A DNA stretch of 56,110 nucleotides from Chloroflexota bacterium (GCA_005881495.1 VBHI01000304.1:1-56110); one strand, 5' to 3'; shown: positions 33,006 to 41,969, numbered from the stretch's first letter. Made by a program: numbers and translations. The notes: generated by a model not told the origin, from the letters alone.

Positions 33006-33026
33006 ATAAAAACTAGGAGTTCACCA

Positions 33027-34577
33027 ATGCCTCACAGAAGCGTAGTCGAGGCTCCAAATCCCCTTCGCGAGGGGCTACGTATTAAACAAAGTACTGAGCC
33101 ATGCGTCATGGTCATCTTTGGCGCAACAGGCGACTTAACGCATAGAAAATTGCTTCCAGCGCTCTATAATTTAGCGCTGGAACATCCGCTACCCGCGGGC
33201 TTCTCTGTCGTGGGTTTCGCCCGTCGCCCCTATAGCGATGACGATTTTCGCCAGCAGGCCCTTGAATCAATTAATGCGTATTCCCGCCAGAAGCCTGTCA
33301 ATCCTCAGGTTTGGGACAGCTTCGCCTCTGGTATCCGCTATTTACAATCGGCTTTTCACGACCCCAAAGGCTACGAGAAGCTAAACACCCTGCTCAATAC
33401 CCTGGACCAGGAACGCGGAACCTCCGGTAACCGCATTTTTTACCTTTCAACACCACCCAGCCAGTACGCCGAAATCATCCAACGGATTGGAGCCGCGGGC
33501 CTGAATAAAAACCGCAAGGGCTGGACACGCATCATCATCGAAAAACCCTTTGGGCACGACCTCGCATCGGCGCACGAGCTGAACCGCCAGGTCTCCAGGG
33601 TCTTTCGCGAGGAACAGGTCTACCGCATCGACCACTATCTCGGCAAAGAAACCGTCCAGAACATCCTTGTTTTTCGCCTGGCAAATGGCATTTTTGAACC
33701 CGTCTGGAACCGTCGCTACATTGACCATGTACAGATCACCGTGGCGGAAAACCTGGGACTCGAGGGCCGCAGCTTCTACTATGAAGAGTCCGGCGCCATC
33801 CGCGATATAGTCCAGAACCACGTGTTGCAACTACTGACGCTTGTCGCGATGGAACCTCCCATCGCCTTTGACGCCGACGCTGTTCGCGACGAAAAGGTCA
33901 AGGTCTTGCACGCGCTGCAGCCATTTGTTGGTCGAGACGTGAGCATCAACTCCATCCGCGCCCAATATGGCCCCGGCTGGGTTGGCGGCAAACAGGTGCC
34001 TGGCTACCTGGAAGAGAATGGGGTCTCACCAACCTCGACCACAGAGACCTATGTCTCTATGAAGATCTATATCGACAATTGGCGCTGGGCAGGCATTCCT
34101 TTCTACCTGCGCACGGGTAAATACTTGCCCAAGCGTGTCACTGAAATCGCTATTCAGTTCAAACAGGCACCCCTTATACTCTTCAAACGCAGCGAGGCGC
34201 ACGGCCAAATAGAGCCAAACGTCCTCATCCTGCGCATTCAACCTGATGAGGGCATTTCGCTCAAGTTTGGAGCCAAAGTCCCAGGTACTGAAATGCAAAT
34301 TCGCGCAGTCAACATGGATTTCTTCTATGGCTCCTCATTTGTGCGTGAGCAACCCGAAGCATATGAGCGCTTAATCCTTGACTGTATGGTGGGAGACTCC
34401 ACCCTGTTTACACGCCGCGATGAAGTGGAGGCAGCATGGACCTTTATACAGGGCATCCTTGACGAATGGAAAGACGAACCACGTGAGACCATCCAGACCT
34501 ATGAAGCTGGCACCTGGGGTCCACAAGCCGCGGATGAGTACATCTGGAAAGACGGTCGTCGCTGGCGACGTCCCTAA
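33027..34577 (+). CDS. zwf: Glucose-6-phosphate 1-dehydrogenase
   Basis: Zwf oxidises glucose 6-phosphate to 6-phosphogluconolactone with NADP+ (or NAD+), the entry step of the oxidative pentose phosphate pathway. The 516-residue protein has the dinucleotide motif VIFGATGDLTHRKLLPALY, the substrate-binding signature YRIDHYLGKETVQN (about 197-210) and RTGKYLPKRVTEIAIQFK. It ends in the usual YEAGTWGPQAADEYIWKDGR. The start ATG has TAGGAG 6 bases upstream. Its position before opcA suggests that the enzyme needs the OpcA assembly factor, as in Cyanobacteria and Actinobacteria. Confidence 0.97.
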   Translation: MPHRSVVEAPNPLREGLRIKQSTEPCVMVIFGATGDLTHRKLLPALYNLALEHPLPAGFSVVGFARRPYSDDDFRQQALESINAYSRQKPVNPQVWDSFASGIRYLQSAFHDPKGYEKLNTLLNTLDQERGTSGNRIFYLSTPPSQYAEIIQRIGAAGLNKNRKGWTRIIIEKPFGHDLASAHELNRQVSRVFREEQVYRIDHYLGKETVQNILVFRLANGIFEPVWNRRYIDHVQITVAENLGLEGRSFYYEESGAIRDIVQNHVLQLLTLVAMEPPIAFDADAVRDEKVKVLHALQPFVGRDVSINSIRAQYGPGWVGGKQVPGYLEENGVSPTSTTETYVSMKIYIDNWRWAGIPFYLRTGKYLPKRVTEIAIQFKQAPLILFKRSEAHGQIEPNVLILRIQPDEGISLKFGAKVPGTEMQIRAVNMDFFYGSSFVREQPEAYERLILDCMVGDSTLFTRRDEVEAAWTFIQGILDEWKDEPRETIQTYEAGTWGPQAADEYIWKDGRRWRRP

Positions 34578-34665
34578 CTCCTACCACTTTTTTTTCATCT
34601 TTGTCAATCTCGTAATTGAGCTTATTCCGTAGAACATAGCCGTTCTCGTCGATGAAGGGATACGT

Positions 34666-35934
34666 ATGACTCAGGAGGCCACCAACAGTCTAGGACCACG
34701 CTTACCATGGGCGGGCAAATTGGTACACCTCGAGCAAGTCGAGGAAGAACTTTCCCTTCTGTGGAAAATTTCTGCCGACAATTTGCGCACCGGTCAGAAT
34801 ACTAACGTACGTACCAGCGTGCTCAACCTCGTCATCTGCGCGCCTGATCTCGAGTCAGCGCAAAGTGCCAGCAGGTTGCTCCGCGACCTGGCCAGTACGC
34901 ATCTTGCCCGCGTCACCATTGTCATTCTTGATCGCAGTAACTCTACCTCCACGGCTATCTCCACCTGGGTTACTTTGCGCTGCTTTTCTGCAATTTCAGA
35001 CATCATGCGCCATTGCTTTGAACAAACCACCATCCTGTCAACAGGCAGCACCAACAGGGCTATAGCCAACATCCTACAACCTCTACTCAAACCTGATCTG
35101 CCGGTCTACTTGTGGTGGATTGGTGACCCGCCGGACGACGATCCTGCTTTCCACAAACTTGTGGAACTGAGCAACAGGGTCATTGTCGATTCAACCAGCT
35201 TCTTCAATCTAGAGCAAGATATCCAAACGCTCTCTTTACTTCGTCAAGCCGCGCCCGACTCTGCTTTGAGCGATCTGAATTGGGGCCGGCTCACACCCTG
35301 GCGAGAATTAGTCGTACAGTTCTTTGATGTAATGGAATACAGGCCCTACCTGTCGGGTATTACCTCCATTGAGATCGAACATGCCGCCGCCCCGCTTGCC
35401 ACCCCGACACGCACCGAGTTAGGAGATGTTTCTCCCAACCCGGCCTGTGCCCTTCTGCTCGCTGGCTGGCTCAAGGCCCGCCTGGGCTGGTCTCTCACGC
35501 ACGATCCCATACACAACATCCGCGACACCGCCAGTGGCACCTATCGCTGGCAAATGGAACGCTCCTCCATCCCGAGTGCCACCCGTACACTCGGTTCCCC
35601 ACGTGCTAAAACAGCCAAACTGGATACGGTTCAGAGAGCAAGCATAGATATTCGCCCGCAAGTGCAATCCAATATGCGTCCAGGCTCTATCTGCCTCGTT
35701 CGCTTGATCAGTAGTGTAGAGGGAAAGAAAGCAACATTTACCATCAACCGTGAAGGCGACCCGGACCTTGTTCTCACATCTGTCGAACTCTCGCATGAGA
35801 CACGCCCACAACGCACCGTGAGCCTGGCAGCCGAGCACAAGGAAAGCGAGCTATTACACGATGAACTGGAAATATTGGGCCACGACTACCCCTTCGAGCA
35901 AACGCTCGAAGAGATGGCCGAATTACTAGCCTAG
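34666..35934 (+). CDS. opcA: Glucose-6-phosphate dehydrogenase assembly protein OpcA
   Basis: OpcA activates and helps assemble glucose-6-phosphate dehydrogenase. The 422-residue protein follows the family in its N-terminal part (LNLVICAPDLESAQSASRLL, RDLASTHLARVTIVILDRSN) and in KPDLPVYLWWIGDPPDDDPA, the best-known OpcA stretch. It also shows RVIVDSTSFF and LNWGRLTPWRELVVQFFDV. Placement directly after zwf supports the call. The start ATG has AAGGGA 6 bases upstream. The stop is followed after three bases by a tandem repeat that separates opcA from pgl, so the downstream genes may be expressed at a different level. Confidence 0.93.
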   Translation: MTQEATNSLGPRLPWAGKLVHLEQVEEELSLLWKISADNLRTGQNTNVRTSVLNLVICAPDLESAQSASRLLRDLASTHLARVTIVILDRSNSTSTAISTWVTLRCFSAISDIMRHCFEQTTILSTGSTNRAIANILQPLLKPDLPVYLWWIGDPPDDDPAFHKLVELSNRVIVDSTSFFNLEQDIQTLSLLRQAAPDSALSDLNWGRLTPWRELVVQFFDVMEYRPYLSGITSIEIEHAAAPLATPTRTELGDVSPNPACALLLAGWLKARLGWSLTHDPIHNIRDTASGTYRWQMERSSIPSATRTLGSPRAKTAKLDTVQRASIDIRPQVQSNMRPGSICLVRLISSVEGKKATFTINREGDPDLVLTSVELSHETRPQRTVSLAAEHKESELLHDELEILGHDYPFEQTLEEMAELLA

Positions 35935-35937
35935 CAA

Positions 35938-36119
35938 CAGCTTCTTAATAAGGTTGCGGGTCGGGCTGACGCAGTCTCATCCGCCGTAGGTGCCATACAG
36001 CTTCTTATGAGGTTGTGGGTTTGACAGACGCAGTCTCATCCGCCGCAGGCGCCATACAGCTTCTTGTGAGGTTGTGGGTTTGGCAGACGCAGTCTGTCAA
36101 ACCCACAACCTCACAAGAA
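35938..36119. repeat. Three-copy 60-bp tandem repeat ending in a 28-bp hairpin
   Basis: Copies start at 35938, 35998 and 36057 with CAGCTTCTT and share GACGCAGTCTCATCCGCCG (copies 1 and 2) at 60- and 59-base spacing. In the third copy the second half is replaced by an inverted copy of the first: arm 36061-36088 pairs with 36092-36119 over 28 positions with one G-T wobble and a 3-base loop. The element fills most of the opcA-pgl gap. Confidence 0.9.
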
Positions 36120-36204
36120 AAAATCCTTGCGAAGAGCGCAGCGATGAGGCCCCAGAAAAACAGGCACATCGAGGTAATGACCATATTTCAAATAGGAGAA
36201 ACAC

Positions 36205-36939
36205 ATGCAGATCGCAATATATCCTGATACGAATACGCTCAGCCACCAGGCCGCACAACATATCATACGCATCGCCAATGAATCTATCGTCACTCGCGGT
36301 CGCTTCAGCATCGCCCTATCCGGCGGCTCAACCCCGAAAGTACTCTACGGCCTCCTCGCGACCGAACCATACCGTAGCCAGCTCGATTGGCCATCCATAG
36401 AGATATTCTGGTCAGACGAGCGCTGCGTCCCTCCCGAAAGCCCTGACAGCAACTACGCCACGGCTCAAGAAGTGCTCCTCAGCAAAATACCCATCCCGGC
36501 AAATCATATCCACCGCATGCCCGCCGACAAAGCGGATCGCGATGCAGCCTCTCAGGAATATGCCCTCGAAATGCAACGTGTCTTCGGTACCAACGGCATC
36601 CCCAGCTTTGACCTGATCCAGCTCGGCATGGGACCAGAAGGACATACTGCCTCGCTCTTCCCGCACCAGTCATCACTGCACGAACAGCAGCGCCTTGTCA
36701 TACCCGTCACCGTCCCCAAACCACCACCTCCACGCCTCACCTTCACCCCACCCATCCTGAATGCAGCCAGGCACATCCTCTTCCTCGTCACCGGCTCAGA
36801 CAAAGCCGACGCCGTCCACGCCGTCCTTGAAGGCGACTACCAACCAGACGAATACCCAGCCCAGCTCGTCCGCCCCACCAATGGAGAGATCACTTGGATG
36901 CTAGACACCTATGCAGCGGAAAAGCTAACTTACCAATAA
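36205..36939 (+). CDS. pgl: 6-phosphogluconolactonase
   Basis: The DevB/NagB-fold enzyme hydrolyses 6-phosphogluconolactone, the product of Zwf. Motifs are FSIALSGGSTPKVLYGLLA (phosphate-binding loop), IEIFWSDERCVPPESPDSNY, FDLIQLGMGPEGHTASLFPH (catalytic His region) and RLTFTPPILNAARHILFLVTG. At 244 residues its length is normal. The start ATG has AGGAGAAA 5-8 bases upstream. It continues the zwf-opcA order across the tandem repeat. Confidence 0.96.
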   Translation: MQIAIYPDTNTLSHQAAQHIIRIANESIVTRGRFSIALSGGSTPKVLYGLLATEPYRSQLDWPSIEIFWSDERCVPPESPDSNYATAQEVLLSKIPIPANHIHRMPADKADRDAASQEYALEMQRVFGTNGIPSFDLIQLGMGPEGHTASLFPHQSSLHEQQRLVIPVTVPKPPPPRLTFTPPILNAARHILFLVTGSDKADAVHAVLEGDYQPDEYPAQLVRPTNGEITWMLDTYAAEKLTYQ

Positions 36940-37038
36940 AAACAACATAAACATCCTTGAGCATATTCGCCAATATATCGCCACCAACCCTGCCGGTTGG
37001 TCCAACAACTCTCTAAACATGAAGGAAGGTATCGCATC

Positions 37039-37692
37039 ATGATCGGGCTCGTCCCTTCAATATTATCCGCCGACTTCACCCGTCTGGGCGAACAGGTACG
37101 CGAAGCCGATGCCGCAGGCGCACAACGCATCCAAATCGATGTGATGGACGGCCACTTCGTCCCCAACATAACCATGGGGCCCATGGTCGTCGAAGCCGTA
37201 CGCCGCAGCACTGCGCTCACCCTCGAAACACATCTGATGATTACCAACCCGGAACAATATATCGAGGACTTCGCTAAAGCAGGCGCAGACGTCATCATCG
37301 TACACCAGGAGGTCTGCCCTCACCTCCATCGCGTCATCCAGCAAATCAAATCCGCTGGCAAACAGGCCGCCGTGGCGCTCAACCCATCAACACCCGTCTT
37401 CATGCTCGAAGACGTCCTCTCCCTTCTCGACCTGGTCCTCATCATGACTGTCAATCCAGGCTTTGGGGGTCAGGAATTCATTCCCGAGACCCTTCCTAAA
37501 ATCGCCCGCATTCGCCAGATGATCACCCACCGGAACTTGCAATGCGATGTCGAAGTCGATGGTGGCATTCACGAGACCACAGCCCCACAAGTAGTTCAGG
37601 CCGGCGCCAACCTGCTCGTCGCTGGCTCAGCTGTCTTTAACCAGCACGAAAGCGTAGCCCAGGCAATGGAGAGACTACGTCGAGCCATTTGA
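37039..37692 (+). CDS. rpe: Ribulose-phosphate 3-epimerase
   Basis: Rpe interconverts ribulose 5-phosphate and xylulose 5-phosphate. The TIM-barrel motifs are all present: VPSILSADFTRLGEQV, IQIDVMDGHFVPNITMGP, LETHLMITNPEQYI, MTVNPGFGGQEFIPETL and CDVEVDGGIHETTAPQVV. The ATG at 37039 has GGAAGG about 9 bases upstream and gives a normal 217-residue protein; the frame open from 36997 adds an unlikely extension. A small palindrome (CCAACC / GGTTGG, about 36984-37001) lies in the leader. It is the last gene of the pentose phosphate set. Confidence 0.96.
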   Translation: MIGLVPSILSADFTRLGEQVREADAAGAQRIQIDVMDGHFVPNITMGPMVVEAVRRSTALTLETHLMITNPEQYIEDFAKAGADVIIVHQEVCPHLHRVIQQIKSAGKQAAVALNPSTPVFMLEDVLSLLDLVLIMTVNPGFGGQEFIPETLPKIARIRQMITHRNLQCDVEVDGGIHETTAPQVVQAGANLLVAGSAVFNQHESVAQAMERLRRAI

Positions 37693-37794
37693 CGAGCCAT
37701 TTGTAATGTAGAAAGTGCATACACATGAACACAATCAGCTATCCACCGCCTGTCGATAAACTCCTCACCTATAATACTTGTGAGGACATAGTAT

Positions 37795-38739
37795 ATGCAT
37801 GACGACATCACTGACATTCCCAACATCCGCGTTGGCCACGACACCAACCTCGAAGCCGGCACTGGTTGCACTGTCATCATCTGCGACACACCTGCGGTCG
37901 GCGGCATCGATGTCCGTGGCGGCGCGCCAGCCACCCGTGAAACAGACTTGCTACGCCCACTAAACATGGTAGAAGGGGTTCACGCCATCTTACTCACCGG
38001 CGGCAGCGCCTTCGGACTCGACGCCGCCAGCGGCGTGATGCGCTATCTTGCAGAACGCAATATCGGCTTTGATGTCGGCGTTGCAAAAGTACCTATCGTT
38101 CCGGCAGCAGCCATTTTCGATCTCGGCTTCGGTTCAGCAAGCGTTCGACCCGATGCAGACGCTGGCTACCGCGCTTGTGTACAGGCCACGTCCGATCCCG
38201 TCGCACAGGGCAATATAGGAGCCGGCACCGGGGCAACAGTCGGCAAGCTCCTGGGTCCCGGTTTTATGATGAAAGGCGGCCTGGGCTCTGCCAGTATGCG
38301 CATGGACGACGGCACTCTGGTCGGAGCGATAGTCGCAGTGAACGCTCTCGGCGATATCATTGACCCACAAACTCAACAAGTAATTGCAGGCACACGCAGC
38401 CCTATGGGCGGCTTCATCGCCTCCAACCCCTTTGGCAATACAACTATTGCGGTCGTCGCAACTTCGGCTTCGCTTTCCAAAGATTCTGCTAATAAGGTCG
38501 CTCAAATGGCACACGATGGCCTGGCGCAGGCCATTCGTCCTGCACATACCATGTTTGATGGCGATACCGTTTTCGCACTTGCATTGGGTACAGCATCACA
38601 GGTAGGTACCACTCAAGCAACCGCAGCACTGCAGGTGAGTATTATTGGTGCGGCGGCAGCTACCACGTTAGCCAGGGCTATCATCAGAGCTGTGCGCAAT
38701 GCCACTGAATTACACGGCGTGCCAGCAGCACATTTTTAG
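37795..38739 (+). CDS. DmpA/P1 family (S58) self-processing peptidase
   Basis: A 314-residue member of the DmpA/NylC aminopeptidase-hydrolase family, Ntn-like enzymes that cut themselves to expose a catalytic Ser or Thr. Family motifs are IRVGHDTNLEAGTGCTVI, DVRGGAPATRETDLL, ILLTGGSAFGLDAASGVMRY, GNIGAGTGATVGKLLG and KGGLGSASM. The probable cleavage site is FGNTTIAVVATSASLSK, between Asn and Thr, leaving Thr as nucleophile as in NylC. The substrate may be D-amino-acid or beta-peptides, or amide oligomers, and cannot be decided here. ATG 37795 has GAGGA 8 bases upstream, and a TATAAT box lies at 37770-37775. Confidence 0.93.
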   Translation: MHDDITDIPNIRVGHDTNLEAGTGCTVIICDTPAVGGIDVRGGAPATRETDLLRPLNMVEGVHAILLTGGSAFGLDAASGVMRYLAERNIGFDVGVAKVPIVPAAAIFDLGFGSASVRPDADAGYRACVQATSDPVAQGNIGAGTGATVGKLLGPGFMMKGGLGSASMRMDDGTLVGAIVAVNALGDIIDPQTQQVIAGTRSPMGGFIASNPFGNTTIAVVATSASLSKDSANKVAQMAHDGLAQAIRPAHTMFDGDTVFALALGTASQVGTTQATAALQVSIIGAAAATTLARAIIRAVRNATELHGVPAAHF

Positions 38740-38778
38740 AACTGCTTTTCGGGAGAGCGGGTGAACTCCATCATCAAA

Positions 38779-39096
38779 TTAGGGCTGCAACATTACAAAC
38801 AATACGACGCCTCCACTAATGAGCATGAGGACAAGACATACCATAATGATCAGCAAAAAAGCGTAGCTGCGAGGAACACCCGTTGGGTCGGCGAACAGGT
38901 CCCAGGAGTGCGTCGCAAAATCAATAGTTCGATCATAATCCATATCGTTCGAGAGTCTTGCATTAGACGTAAATGGGGGCGGCGTTTGAGGCGTAGAAAG
39001 AGGGAGAGCAGGAGCCATCGAGTGGGTAGGGACAGGCTCTGGTTGATGGTTTAATGGGAACCTCGAAGACTGGGCATCAGATGTTGGCAGCGTCAC
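38779..39096 (-). CDS. Small single-span membrane protein, function unknown
   Basis: A 105-residue protein with a Pro/Ser/Thr-rich, probably disordered N-terminal 70 residues and one C-terminal membrane helix (YAFLLIIMVCLVLMLISGGV). It would be a tail-anchored protein. The GTG start at 39096 has CGGAGAAA about 6 bases upstream. No family is recognised. It sits between the convergent P1 peptidase gene and the Nudix gene on the same strand. It is supported by the ribosome-binding site and membrane helix only. Confidence 0.55.
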   Translation of the reverse strand: MTLPTSDAQSSRFPLNHQPEPVPTHSMAPALPLSTPQTPPPFTSNARLSNDMDYDRTIDFATHSWDLFADPTGVPRSYAFLLIIMVCLVLMLISGGVVLFVMLQP

Positions 39097-39231
39097 AGCT
39101 TTTCTCCGCTAGGGGATCTCATGGACCAACCGCATCTCAAAAAAACAGTATACAATGCACGCGCTACAGACTATCAACGTTACTACTCTCTATTGTAGTC
39201 AACGAACAGAATGAATCAAGGTAACGAGGAC

Positions 39232-39825
39232 TTACGAACCCCGTTCTAACAACTCCAAAAACGTCCTCAGCATCCGCGCAGTCGCCCCCCAGATACGATA
39301 CGGCCCATAATCATAAAAATGGATGGTTCGCGTCAGCCCACCACGAGTCCATTCCTCGCTATGATAGATAGACGGGTCCGCAAGAACCCGCAGCGGCACA
39401 ACGATAACCTCAGTTACCTCGCTCGATTGCAATTCTACCCGTCCTAAACCATCAGGCAAAAATGCAACCACTGGAAGCGCCAGGTAATTGCTCACCACCG
39501 TATAAACCGGTTCAAGTACCCCCAATACCTCCACTCTCGACGGGTCCAGCCCTATTTCTTCCTGCGCTTCACGCAATGCCGTCATGATCAAGGAACTATC
39601 AGTCCGCTCAACACCTCCTCCAGGAAAAGCGATTTCCCCACCGTGCGAACGTAACCTGGAGGATCGACGAATAAAAACAACGCATGTTTCGCCCTGCCGG
39701 TCAAAAAGCCCTATCAATACCGCCGCTTTACGAGCATGAGGGCGCTGTCCCTCAAGGGTATCTGATAAGAGATCGGCACGCTCGACTGGCTCTAAGCGCT
39801 TCCGTAACACGGAAATAGCATCCAT
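39232..39825 (-). CDS. Nudix hydrolase, CoA pyrophosphatase (NudL) type
   Basis: The protein resembles bacterial CoA pyrophosphatases that cut CoA into 4'-phosphopantetheine and 3',5'-ADP. The NudL-specific motif is seen as VVFIRRSSRLRSHGGEIAFP just before the Nudix box GGGVERTDSSLIMTALREAQ, which continues EEIGL. The metal-binding REAQEE is intact. VLEPVYTVVSNYLALPVVAF follows as in the family. The frame extends to 39861. ATG 39825 is chosen because AGGA lies 4-5 bases upstream, giving 198 residues; ATG 39843 or 39861 have no site. Confidence 0.9.
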   Translation of the reverse strand: MDAISVLRKRLEPVERADLLSDTLEGQRPHARKAAVLIGLFDRQGETCVVFIRRSSRLRSHGGEIAFPGGGVERTDSSLIMTALREAQEEIGLDPSRVEVLGVLEPVYTVVSNYLALPVVAFLPDGLGRVELQSSEVTEVIVVPLRVLADPSIYHSEEWTRGGLTRTIHFYDYGPYRIWGATARMLRTFLELLERGS

Positions 39826-39936
39826 AATATCCTGTATATACATACTACTATTGTAGCACAAGGAGAAGCTTGCATTGTTACGGTACAGTGTGACACATAA
39901 AACCTGCGGAGAATTTTACAAAGTGCTTGTTATGTC

Positions 39937-39965
39937 TTGCAATCGAGACCACCTTTTGGTATAAT
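39937..39965 (+). promoter_or_regulatory. Strong predicted sigma-70 promoter upstream of the S1-protein gene
   Basis: TTGCAA (39937-39942), a 17-base spacer and a perfect TATAAT (39960-39965). Transcription would start near 39972. Confidence 0.75.
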
Positions 39966-39971
39966 TAGACT

Positions 39972-40330
39972 ATCGAGTAGGGGTATGCTAATTTTCAGGC
40001 TCTCATTGTGTTCGTATCTAGGTAACACTGTCTGCGAGCATCGTTTCGTATGATCGTCCCGTAGAGCAAAAAAGTTACTCAGAAATACCATTCTTATCTG
40101 AGACACAAGTAAACCAAAACGATCACCGCCTGACCTGAGCATCCTCTCCCGATAAGCCAATGTCCATTGTTATACTCCCCAGGGTCACGGCGTGAAGCCC
40201 TTTCGTCGTAATCTTCCTACAAGCAAGATTTCGGTCTGAAACAAAGCATAATTTAGGCACACGCCCACAAAGACCAGGGGGAGCAGACCAGGACAGGCAA
40301 TAACCGTGGATCGAAGGGGGTATTTTACCC
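39972..40330 (+). other. Long untranslated leader of the S1-protein gene
   Basis: About 359 bases between the predicted transcript start and the ATG at 40331 hold no convincing gene. CTCAGA / TCTGAG around 40078-40104 can form a hairpin. The region is otherwise unremarkable by eye. In other bacteria rpsA leaders are targets of S1 autoregulation; whether this holds here is unknown. Confidence 0.5.
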
Positions 40331-41869
40331 ATGCAAGCACAACAGCACGGCGACCTTTCGACTATGCCAGCGACAAATCACAAAAGCGGGCGGGTACAGA
40401 TGATGTTCGATGAAAACGACCAAGAAGGTCAAAACAACAACAACCCTGAAGAGATGGACGATTACAATGAAATGGCTGCATTACTCGAAAAATCAGCCAG
40501 TCCCATCAATATCAAACGCGGCGATGTGGTCGAGGGCGTGATCGTGCGCATTGACCAGGACGAAATTCTGGTTGATATTGGCCTCAAATCTGAAGGCGTA
40601 CTCTCAACAAAAGAACTCCCAGCTACTGGCTATGGTTCTTTTAGCGAGCTGCACAAGGATGACAAAGTTCTGGTCTACGTCATTCAACCAGAAACTCAGG
40701 ATGGACATGCCCTGCTCTCACTCAAACGCGCCAATGCCGAACGCCAGTGGCGCATTGCGGAAGAACAGTATAAGAATGGCGAACTCCTGAAAGCCAAAGT
40801 GATCGACTTTAACAAAGGCGGCCTGATCGTCGACGTGGCCGGCATTCGTGGCTTTGTGCCCATCTCCCAGATTCTCAACCTCAAACGCGAAGAAGTCGCT
40901 TCAGGGGGAGAAAACCAGGAAACTGCAGCCAAACTGCAGAGCATGAAAGACAAAGAACTGCAGCTCAAAATTATCGAGATCAACCGGGCGCGCAATCGCC
41001 TGATCCTCTCCGAGCGACTCGCTGTCCAGGAATGGCGCCAGCGTCGCCGCGAAGAACTGCTCGATGAACTCAAACCCGGCGAGGTGCGCAAAGGTGTCGT
41101 CAGTAACCTGGCGAATTTCGGCGCCTTCGTTGACCTGGGAGGGGCAGACGGATTGGTCCATATCAGCCAGCTCGCCTGGAGTCGCGTCAATCATCCCAGC
41201 GAAGTCCTGCACGTCGGCCAGGAGGTCGAAGTCCAGGTTCTCAGCGTTGACAAAGAGAAAAAGAAAATCGCTCTCTCGATCAAACGTGCAGAGGTTGATC
41301 CCTGGACGACGGTCGAGCAGCGCTACACCCCCGGTCAGGTCGTCACCGGTGTCATCACCAAGATTGCCCCCTTTGGCGCCTTCGCACGCATCGAGGATGG
41401 CATTGAAGGGCTGATCCATCTCTCTGAACTGACACCCGGCATGGACCCGAAACAGGTGCTCCACGAAGGGGTTCCTCTCCAATTGCGTATTCTGCGCATC
41501 GATGCAGAACGGCGCCGTCTCGGCCTCAGCCTCCGTCAGGCGGATGCACCAGATACCGAGGTTCCCGCCGAATTAACACCAGTAGGACCTGATTCAGAGA
41601 CCCAGGGTGCTGCAGCCTCTGCGCCACCAGCACCCTCACTTGACGAACTTGCCGCGCACCCCGAATCTGCCTCCCCATCTTTGGAAGCGACAGGTACGGC
41701 TACTACAAAACGTATCGAAGGCAAGGGCGAGCGACGTGAAAAAGCGAATGACAATCCGCTCCTCAGCGGTCTGCCCGCTGGCGAAACAACCGCCATGGCT
41801 GAGGCCTTCCGCGCAGCCGCTCGTCAACGTACGAAAGAGGAAACAGAGGCAACGACTGAAGAACAGTAG
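40331..41869 (+). CDS. rpsA: S1 RNA-binding domain protein (ribosomal protein S1-like)
   Basis: A 512-residue protein with four S1 domains: about residues 60-130 (VEGVIVRIDQDEILVDIGLK), 145-215 (GGLIVDVAGIRGFVPISQIL), 250-320 (GVVSNLANFGAFVDLGGADG) and 335-405 (GVITKIAPFGAFARIEDGIE). The third and fourth are the most canonical. The first 45 residues are acidic and Asn/Gln-rich, and the last 110 are disordered (Pro/Ala/Glu/Thr). Four domains is the typical number for S1 in Gram-positive-like phyla. It probably binds mRNA, on or near the ribosome. ATG 40331 has AAGGGGG about 11 bases upstream, at the end of the long leader. Confidence 0.92.
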   Translation: MQAQQHGDLSTMPATNHKSGRVQMMFDENDQEGQNNNNPEEMDDYNEMAALLEKSASPINIKRGDVVEGVIVRIDQDEILVDIGLKSEGVLSTKELPATGYGSFSELHKDDKVLVYVIQPETQDGHALLSLKRANAERQWRIAEEQYKNGELLKAKVIDFNKGGLIVDVAGIRGFVPISQILNLKREEVASGGENQETAAKLQSMKDKELQLKIIEINRARNRLILSERLAVQEWRQRRREELLDELKPGEVRKGVVSNLANFGAFVDLGGADGLVHISQLAWSRVNHPSEVLHVGQEVEVQVLSVDKEKKKIALSIKRAEVDPWTTVEQRYTPGQVVTGVITKIAPFGAFARIEDGIEGLIHLSELTPGMDPKQVLHEGVPLQLRILRIDAERRRLGLSLRQADAPDTEVPAELTPVGPDSETQGAAASAPPAPSLDELAAHPESASPSLEATGTATTKRIEGKGERREKANDNPLLSGLPAGETTAMAEAFRAAARQRTKEETEATTEEQ

Positions 41870-41882
41870 CGTTCAATTGCCA

Positions 41883-41967
41883 TCTCAAGAGGAAGATGTG
41901 AGAGGAGTTGCAGAACTTTCTGCGGCTCCTCTCACATCTTCCTCTCTTGAGATAAAGCGGTTTTTTT
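41883..41967 (+). terminator. Long hairpin with T-run after the S1-protein gene
   Basis: Left arm 41883-41907 pairs with 41926-41952 (about 25 bp with a 2-base bulge); GCAGA / TCTGC continues the stem in the loop. Nine bases later comes TTTTTTT (41961-41967). Its position 13 bases after the stop codon suits a terminator. The extra length beyond a normal stem groups it with the other large palindromes of this window. Confidence 0.75.
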
Positions 41968-41969
41968 CC

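Noticed and set aside
35938..36119. CRISPR-like tandem repeat
   Set aside because: Copies are directly adjacent without variable spacers, only three exist, and no cas gene is in the window.
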